From NCBI GenBank assembly GCA_041166385.1, contig JBEEFW010000138.1, forward strand, positions 1-64,000: a stretch of DNA of 64,000 nucleotides, in the 5' to 3' direction. The stretch comes from DASUCS01 sp041166385 (GTDB lineage: Bacteria > Actinomycetota > Acidimicrobiia > Acidimicrobiales > JACDCH01). Below, in pieces: positions 60,327-64,000 of the stretch (position 1 is its first letter; the number at the start of each line of letters is the position of its first letter). A program made the position numbers and the translations under genes. The notes under the pieces are model-generated. The model made no database searches, was not told where the DNA came from, and saw only the letters and a program-made list of their open reading frames with translations.

Positions 60327-60465
60327 ACCGCCCTGACCTGCGGTTCACGGAACTCGTCGACGACTTGACGACGTGATTTGACCAGTGCCGAGACATGGGC
60401 GCCGGAATCGGAGATCGTCATGACCGGCCTCTCCACGACGGCCACTGCGCCGAGGCGGTCGATCG

Positions 60466-61230
60466 CTAGACGCGATACGAAACTGTTGAGGCGACGAAGT
60501 CGGAGTTTCCCTCGAACGTGCCGCAGGCGGGGAAGTCCGTGTTCTCGTCGCACGTGAACGCGGACAGGTTGGACAACAATCGGCCTGCGGCCTGGAGCTG
60601 CTGCGGAAGCGTTGAATCGTCGAACGTGGCCTCGAGCAGTGTGCCCCCGTCCGGCGTCGCCGTCGTGATCACTGCGCTCCCCTGCATGCGGCCGATGAAC
60701 CGGCGCGTTCCCGCGTCTTCCCGCCCGCAGAACACGTTGGCGAACGCGTCCGTTCCTGGTGTGAGGAAATGGTAGATCTGGCACTGTTCGCCCGCGACTT
60801 CCGCCGGGAAGTCGCCGTATGAAACGTAGTATCCGTCGTCACGAGCGCCGCCGGCGACCGTTATCGAGGTGGAGTATCCGCCCCGCGGCTGGTCGGTGTC
60901 GGACGCGGGCGCCCATCCGACCTGCACGATGTCGAACTCCGGCCGGCTCGTTGGGGACCCCAGCCGGTACGCATCGCCGGCAGGGTCGGTATACGAGACC
61001 GCTGGACCGGCCCCTTGGGTTGCGACGACGACGCCCGGATCGGAGTTCCGCTGCGCGAGGCCCACCGCCGCGGCAGACACCGCGGCCACGAGCGCGATGC
61101 CGACCCCACCGCGCAGCGCGCGGCGCCGCCGCGCGTACCGGGCACCGCGAGCGGCGACGACCTCCATGGCCACGGGTTTGATAGGAGGGTTGTCCACCAA
61201 TGCGTGGAGAGATCGCCGAAGATCAGCCAT
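60466..61230 (-). CDS. Membrane protein paired with an ECF sigma (possible anti-sigma)
   Basis: Predicted 254 aa from ATG 61230, which overlaps the ECF gene stop. Residues 1-40 are cytoplasmic and basic (LRRSLHALVDNPPIKPVAMEVVAARG), 41-60 a transmembrane helix (ALRGGVGIALVAAVSAAAVGLA), and the rest an extracytoplasmic domain (VSYTDPAGDAYRL, CQIYHFLTPGTDAFANVFCG, FRRFIG-like). Gene pairing and topology suit an anti-sigma factor or a membrane sensor. A homologue with a frameshift is at 61788-62659. Confidence 0.6.
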   Translation of the reverse strand: MADLRRSLHALVDNPPIKPVAMEVVAARGARYARRRRALRGGVGIALVAAVSAAAVGLAQRNSDPGVVVATQGAGPAVSYTDPAGDAYRLGSPTSRPEFDIVQVGWAPASDTDQPRGGYSTSITVAGGARDDGYYVSYGDFPAEVAGEQCQIYHFLTPGTDAFANVFCGREDAGTRRFIGRMQGSAVITTATPDGGTLLEATFDDSTLPQQLQAAGRLLSNLSAFTCDENTDFPACGTFEGNSDFVASTVSYRV

Positions 61231-61753
61231 CCGACACCTCGTCTTCCTCGGTGAGCCAGGTCGCCAGTCGCTGGCGTGCGGCTGCCAGCGCGGAGGCCAC
61301 GGTGCCGCGTGAGATGCGCATCGCGACTGCCACCTCCTGTTCGGGGAGATCGAGCAAGTACCGCAGGACAACGGCGATGCGCTGGCGCTCGGGCAGCTGC
61401 CGCACCACGGTCCAGATCTCGTAGTCCACGACCTGGGCGACCTCGGCCGGCGGCTCGACGGTCCGCTGCTCGAAGGCCATACGCCGCATTCGCCGGCGCA
61501 CAACGTTCAGCGCGACGCGGTAGACCCACCCGCCCGGTGAAGCCATCCGGTCCACTCTGTGCCAGTTGGCATATGCCCGAGCGAACGCCTCATCGGTCGC
61601 GTCGGCCGCAACGTGTGGATCGCCGGCAATCCACGTCAACGCGGCGACAACCTTCGGGTGCTCGCGCAGGTACCACGCCTCGAACTCCGCGTGGGCACTG
61701 TCGACCACCTCGTGGATTGTGACCGGAACGGTCGCGCTCGAGTCGGCGATCAT
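61223..61753 (-). CDS. ECF sigma factor (SigE-like)
   Basis: Predicted 176 aa from ATG 61753. Region 2 (ALTWIAGDPHVAADATDEAF, ANWHRVDRMASPGGWVYRVAL) and region 4 with HTH (ERQRIAVVLRYLLDLPEQEV, MRISRGTVASALAAARQR) are intact. ECF sigma factors answer outside signals through membrane anti-sigma proteins; the overlapping gene to its left is a candidate. It is about 75% similar by eye to the one at 63516, a paralogue. Confidence 0.92.
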   Translation of the reverse strand: MIADSSATVPVTIHEVVDSAHAEFEAWYLREHPKVVAALTWIAGDPHVAADATDEAFARAYANWHRVDRMASPGGWVYRVALNVVRRRMRRMAFEQRTVEPPAEVAQVVDYEIWTVVRQLPERQRIAVVLRYLLDLPEQEVAVAMRISRGTVASALAAARQRLATWLTEEDEVSDG

Positions 61754-61787
61754 TGTCCTACGCCGTCGTGGTGGATTCACTCGATCG

Positions 61788-62659
61788 CTACAGGCGATAC
61801 GACTTGAACGTGTTGGCTTCGTCCAAGATCTCCCAATACCCGCATCGCAGGCCAGCTCCAGGACCTTCCGGGTCTGCAGCGCAGGTGAATGCAGAAAGTT
61901 TGTACAACATCCGTCCCCCAGATTCGAGCAACGCCGGCAGAGCGGAATCGTCGAACGTCGCGATGAGCTGCGTTCCACCCGTCGCGGTCCGTGTCGACGT
62001 GACCTGGCTTCCGTTCACGCTTCCGATGAACCGCCGCGTTCCATTGTCGGTCGTCCCACAGAACACGTTGGCGAACGCAGTGATGCCCGGTGCGAGGATG
62101 TTGTACAGCTGACACCGCTCGCCCGGGACATTTGATGGGAAGTCCCATAGGTGACGTAGGCAGCATCGTTCCGGGCAGCGCCGGCGACGGTGATCGAAGA
62201 GGAATAGCCGCGTTGCTGCGTGTCGACCTCAGACGCTGGAGCCCACCGGACCTCCAGGATGTCGAACGCTGGTTGGCTCAGCGTCGGCTGGGCCGCAACA
62301 CCGTCTGCATCATCGGCGGGGTCCGTGTACGACACGGGCGGACCAGCCATCGCAGAGTCCCTGGGAAGCGAGGTCTCGGAAGCACGCCCCTGCAACGGCG
62401 GGCCGTTCGGAGATTGCTGACCTCCAGCTGGGGTCGCCGACAGGGTCACGGCTCCGTCGGGTTCGAAAGCGCCGCCATCCGACGATGGGACCGGTTGCAG
62501 CTCGGTTGCGTCTGCGGGCGCCGCAATCGTCGACCCTGGAGCTTGTACTGCCACCCGGGTGGCGCGAGGAACTCCCTTGTCTCCAGGTTCCTGGAGTCTC
62601 GAAACCCCCAAGGCAGCCACCGCGATGGCGAAAACCGCTAGTGGCAACAGTCGCATCAT
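61788..62659 (-). pseudogene. Frameshifted paralogue of the ECF partner protein
   Basis: Two frames on the minus strand together give a complete protein resembling the 60466-61230 partner: MRLLPLAVFAIAVAALGVSR (signal/anchor), VSYTDPADDADGV, ILEVRWAPAS, then after the break FANVFCGTTDNGTRRFIG and FDDSALPALLESGGRMLYKLSAF. The frame changes at 62144-62146, where a run of CCC is one base shorter than needed (TATGGGACTTCC versus TATGGGGACTTCC). The N-terminal cytoplasmic part is missing, replaced by a signal-like start. It may be a sequencing error or a true decay. Confidence 0.7.
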
Positions 62660-62671
62660 TCGAGTCACAGG

Positions 62672-62745
62672 CACTCAAGTCACGAGCAGACCGAAATGTT
62701 CAGAACACCCGTTCTGAACATTTCGGCCCCTTCGTGACTTGAGTG
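62672..62745. repeat. 74-bp near-perfect palindrome between divergent starts
   Basis: CACTCAAGTCACGA (62672-62685) pairs with TCGTGACTTGAGTG (62732-62745), and CCGAAATGTTCAGAAC (62691-62706) pairs with GTTCTGAACATTTCGG (62711-62726); both share the same centre (62708.5), leaving a 5-nt mismatch on each arm and a 4-nt loop. It lies between the start of the frameshifted gene (minus strand) and ATG 62749 of the Calx-beta gene. Confidence 0.85.
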
Positions 62746-62748
62746 ACC

Positions 62749-63537
62749 ATGAAACGAATCGGTGCTGGCATCGCCGTGATCGTGGTTGCCATGACGCTCG
62801 TGCCCCCGCCGGCGGCGGCCCAGAACTCGAGCGCTTCGTTGACTCCGAGAGCCCCCTATGCCCTCGAGTCCGCAGGCGAGGTGGTGATCACCGTCTCGCT
62901 TTGGAGAGCGGGTCGGGTCGCGTACCAGACGTTCAACGGGGCCTGTTATGTCACCTACTCCCGGGCGGGCGACCCCCCGAACACGATCTGCTCGGATGAA
63001 GCGCGCGCGCCCGAGGACTACATCGCGACCAGCGGTGTCCTGGTCTTCACCGCGGTCGAGGGCTCCAAGACGGTCAAGATCCCCATCGTCGATGATGACC
63101 GGGCCGAGGGCGACCAAAGGTTCACGCTGCTCGCCTGGGAGGAGGTCAACGCCGACCCTTGGATAGATCGCGGCGACAGTGTGACCGTCAGCATCATCGA
63201 CGACGAACGGAGCGGCGTCGCCACGACCGCGACCACCACGGCCGGCGGTCAACCGTCGGGCTCGGCTCCGTTCTCTGCGCTGGCGCCCACGCCCCCGCTG
63301 ATCGGGGACGTTCCGCTGCCGGACATCGCGGTGGAGCTGGCATCCGGGGAGCTCCGCCCCGGCCCGGGGTTCGAGCTGACGAGCGAGGGATCCCCGCAAC
63401 CGGCGCCCGCGCAGGACGGTGGAGATGGCGGATCGGCATCCTCCTGGTTGGCGCCCGGACTCGGAACCGCGGCCGCGGGCGTCGGCGCCCTGGCGTTCAT
63501 GCGGCGACGGAAGCAATGGTCACCGACGCGGTCGTGA
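62749..63537 (+). CDS. Secreted Calx-beta-domain surface protein
   Basis: Predicted 262 aa from ATG 62749. Signal peptide (GAGIAVIVVAMTLVPPPAAAQ), a Calx-beta domain with EDYIATSGVLVFTAVEGSKTV and IPIVDDDRAEGDQRFTLLAWE (acidic Ca sites), a Ser/Thr/Pro linker and a C-terminal hydrophobic anchor (GLGTAAAGVGALAFMRRRKQW). Likely a cell-surface, calcium-binding or adhesive protein. Its 3' end overlaps the ECF gene by 22 nt. Confidence 0.8.
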   Translation: MKRIGAGIAVIVVAMTLVPPPAAAQNSSASLTPRAPYALESAGEVVITVSLWRAGRVAYQTFNGACYVTYSRAGDPPNTICSDEARAPEDYIATSGVLVFTAVEGSKTVKIPIVDDDRAEGDQRFTLLAWEEVNADPWIDRGDSVTVSIIDDERSGVATTATTTAGGQPSGSAPFSALAPTPPLIGDVPLPDIAVELASGELRPGPGFELTSEGSPQPAPAQDGGDGGSASSWLAPGLGTAAAGVGALAFMRRRKQWSPTRS

Positions 63538-64000
63538 CCGTTCCGGTCACGATGTTCGAGGCGGTCGACACGTTCGCGGGGTTCGAGCCGTGGTACCTGC
63601 GCGAGCACCCGAAGGTCGTGGCCGCGTTGACGTGGGTCGCCGGGGATCCTCATGTGGCGGCCGACGCGGCCGACGAAGCGTTCGCCCGGGCGTACGCCGA
63701 CTGGCGCAAAGTCGGGCAGATGGCTTCACCGGGCGGCTGGGTCTACCGCGTCGCGCTGAACGTGGTGCGCCGGCGGACGCGGCGAGCGGCTTTGGAGCGG
63801 CGGGCGGTCGAGCCGCCGGCCGAGGTGGCCCGGGTCGTCGACCGCGAGATCTGGACGGTCGTGCAGCAGTTACCCGAGCGCCAGCGGGTGGCGGTCGTGC
63901 TGCGCTACCTGTTGGATCTTCCCGAGCAGCAAGTGGCAATGACCATGGGCATCTCACGCGGCACAGTCGCCTCGGCGCTAGCCGCCGCCCGGCGACGACT
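63516..64000 (+). CDS. ECF sigma factor (paralogue), 3' end beyond window
   Basis: Predicted 161 aa up to the edge, from ATG 63516. It shares long stretches with the sigma at 61223: FEPWYLREHPKVVAALTWVA, DPHVAADAADEAFARAYADW, ASPGGWVYRVALNVVRRR, PPAEVARVVDREIWTVVQQL, ERQRVAVVLRYLLDLPEQ and SRGTVASALAAARRRL. The two ECF genes point in opposite directions around the palindrome. The gene following on the right would be its partner, outside the window. Confidence 0.9.
   Translation, partial: MVTDAVVTVPVTMFEAVDTFAGFEPWYLREHPKVVAALTWVAGDPHVAADAADEAFARAYADWRKVGQMASPGGWVYRVALNVVRRRTRRAALERRAVEPPAEVARVVDREIWTVVQQLPERQRVAVVLRYLLDLPEQQVAMTMGISRGTVASALAAARRR

Noticed and set aside
62672..62745. Rho-independent terminator
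   Set aside because: It lies at the 5' ends of divergent genes and lacks T runs, so a terminator role is not supported; kept as a palindrome of unknown role.

Overview
The window is GC-rich, densely packed bacterial chromosome. An actinobacterium is clear and a member of the Acidimicrobiia is my best guess. The support is a WhiB-type Fe-S regulator, an F420-type luciferase-like oxidoreductase, a SigA-type factor plus a second RpoD-like sigma, GTG/TTG starts, many 4-nt ATGA/GTGA gene overlaps, and an HTH/LAGLIDADG-like protein of a kind I associate with Acidimicrobiia and Thermoleophilia. No 16S rRNA or other species marker is present, so the class is an inference.

Layout. 0-17 kb is ordinary chromosome: the 3' part of the primary sigma factor, tRNA-Asn and a CAU tRNA, a kinase/lipocalin-like pair, three Tad-type pseudopilin genes (TadE, TadE, TadG-like), exopolyphosphatase, an MFS pump, an ABC-2 exporter, a threonine synthase-like enzyme, an inositol-phosphatase family enzyme, a Nudix protein, a second sigma factor and a TudS-like protein. 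17.02-19.86 kb is a small genomic island in tRNA-Val, bounded by a 49-bp direct repeat, carrying UDP-galactopyranose mutase and an unrecognised partner. 19.9-24.9 kb holds tatA, a Usp protein, a kinase, a hemerythrin, msrA and a WXG-like two-gene module.

24.9-35.5 kb is a cobalamin salvage region. An eight-gene minus-strand operon (cbiZ-cobU-cobS-cbiB-cobD/cobC-cobT-phyH-acyl-CoA synthetase), in which every neighbouring pair overlaps, faces cobO. After cobO come a cobalamin riboswitch and btuFCD. No corrin-ring genes are present. Together the genes import cobinamide or cobalamins, adenosylate them, remodel cobinamide through cobyric acid and attach a lower ligand. 35.4-41.3 kb has an enolase-superfamily enzyme, an LLM oxidoreductase, a class A PBP, a zinc-ribbon coiled-coil protein and a phosphoglycerate mutase-like enzyme, ending at rnpB (RNase P RNA).

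41.73-60.33 kb is an 18.6-kb integrative element inserted in the 3' end of rnpB. A 32-bp att core (one mismatch) lies at each end, and a paired GGATTCC motif sits just inside each end. From left to right it carries two small genes, a tyrosine integrase, a sigma-70-like factor, an immunity/excision-like switch (XRE, Xis-like, WhiB), a replication-type protein, duplicated HNH genes, one phage tail protein with a LamG domain and no capsid, portal or terminase, a ClpP-fold protease with a small overlapping partner, an AlbA_2 (Schlafen-type) protein, a zinc-ribbon membrane protein, an HTH regulator between matching palindromes, a large serine recombinase with a C-terminal array of homing-endonuclease-associated repeats, a stand-alone copy of that array, another Xis-like protein, a DUF4238 protein and a 44-aa Cys/His protein. 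It looks like a phage satellite or a decayed, recombined prophage with possible defence cargo.

60.4-64.0 kb is chromosome again: an ECF sigma with an overlapping membrane partner gene, a frameshifted paralogue of the partner, a 74-bp near-perfect palindrome, a Calx-beta surface protein and a second, paralogous ECF sigma that runs off the right edge.
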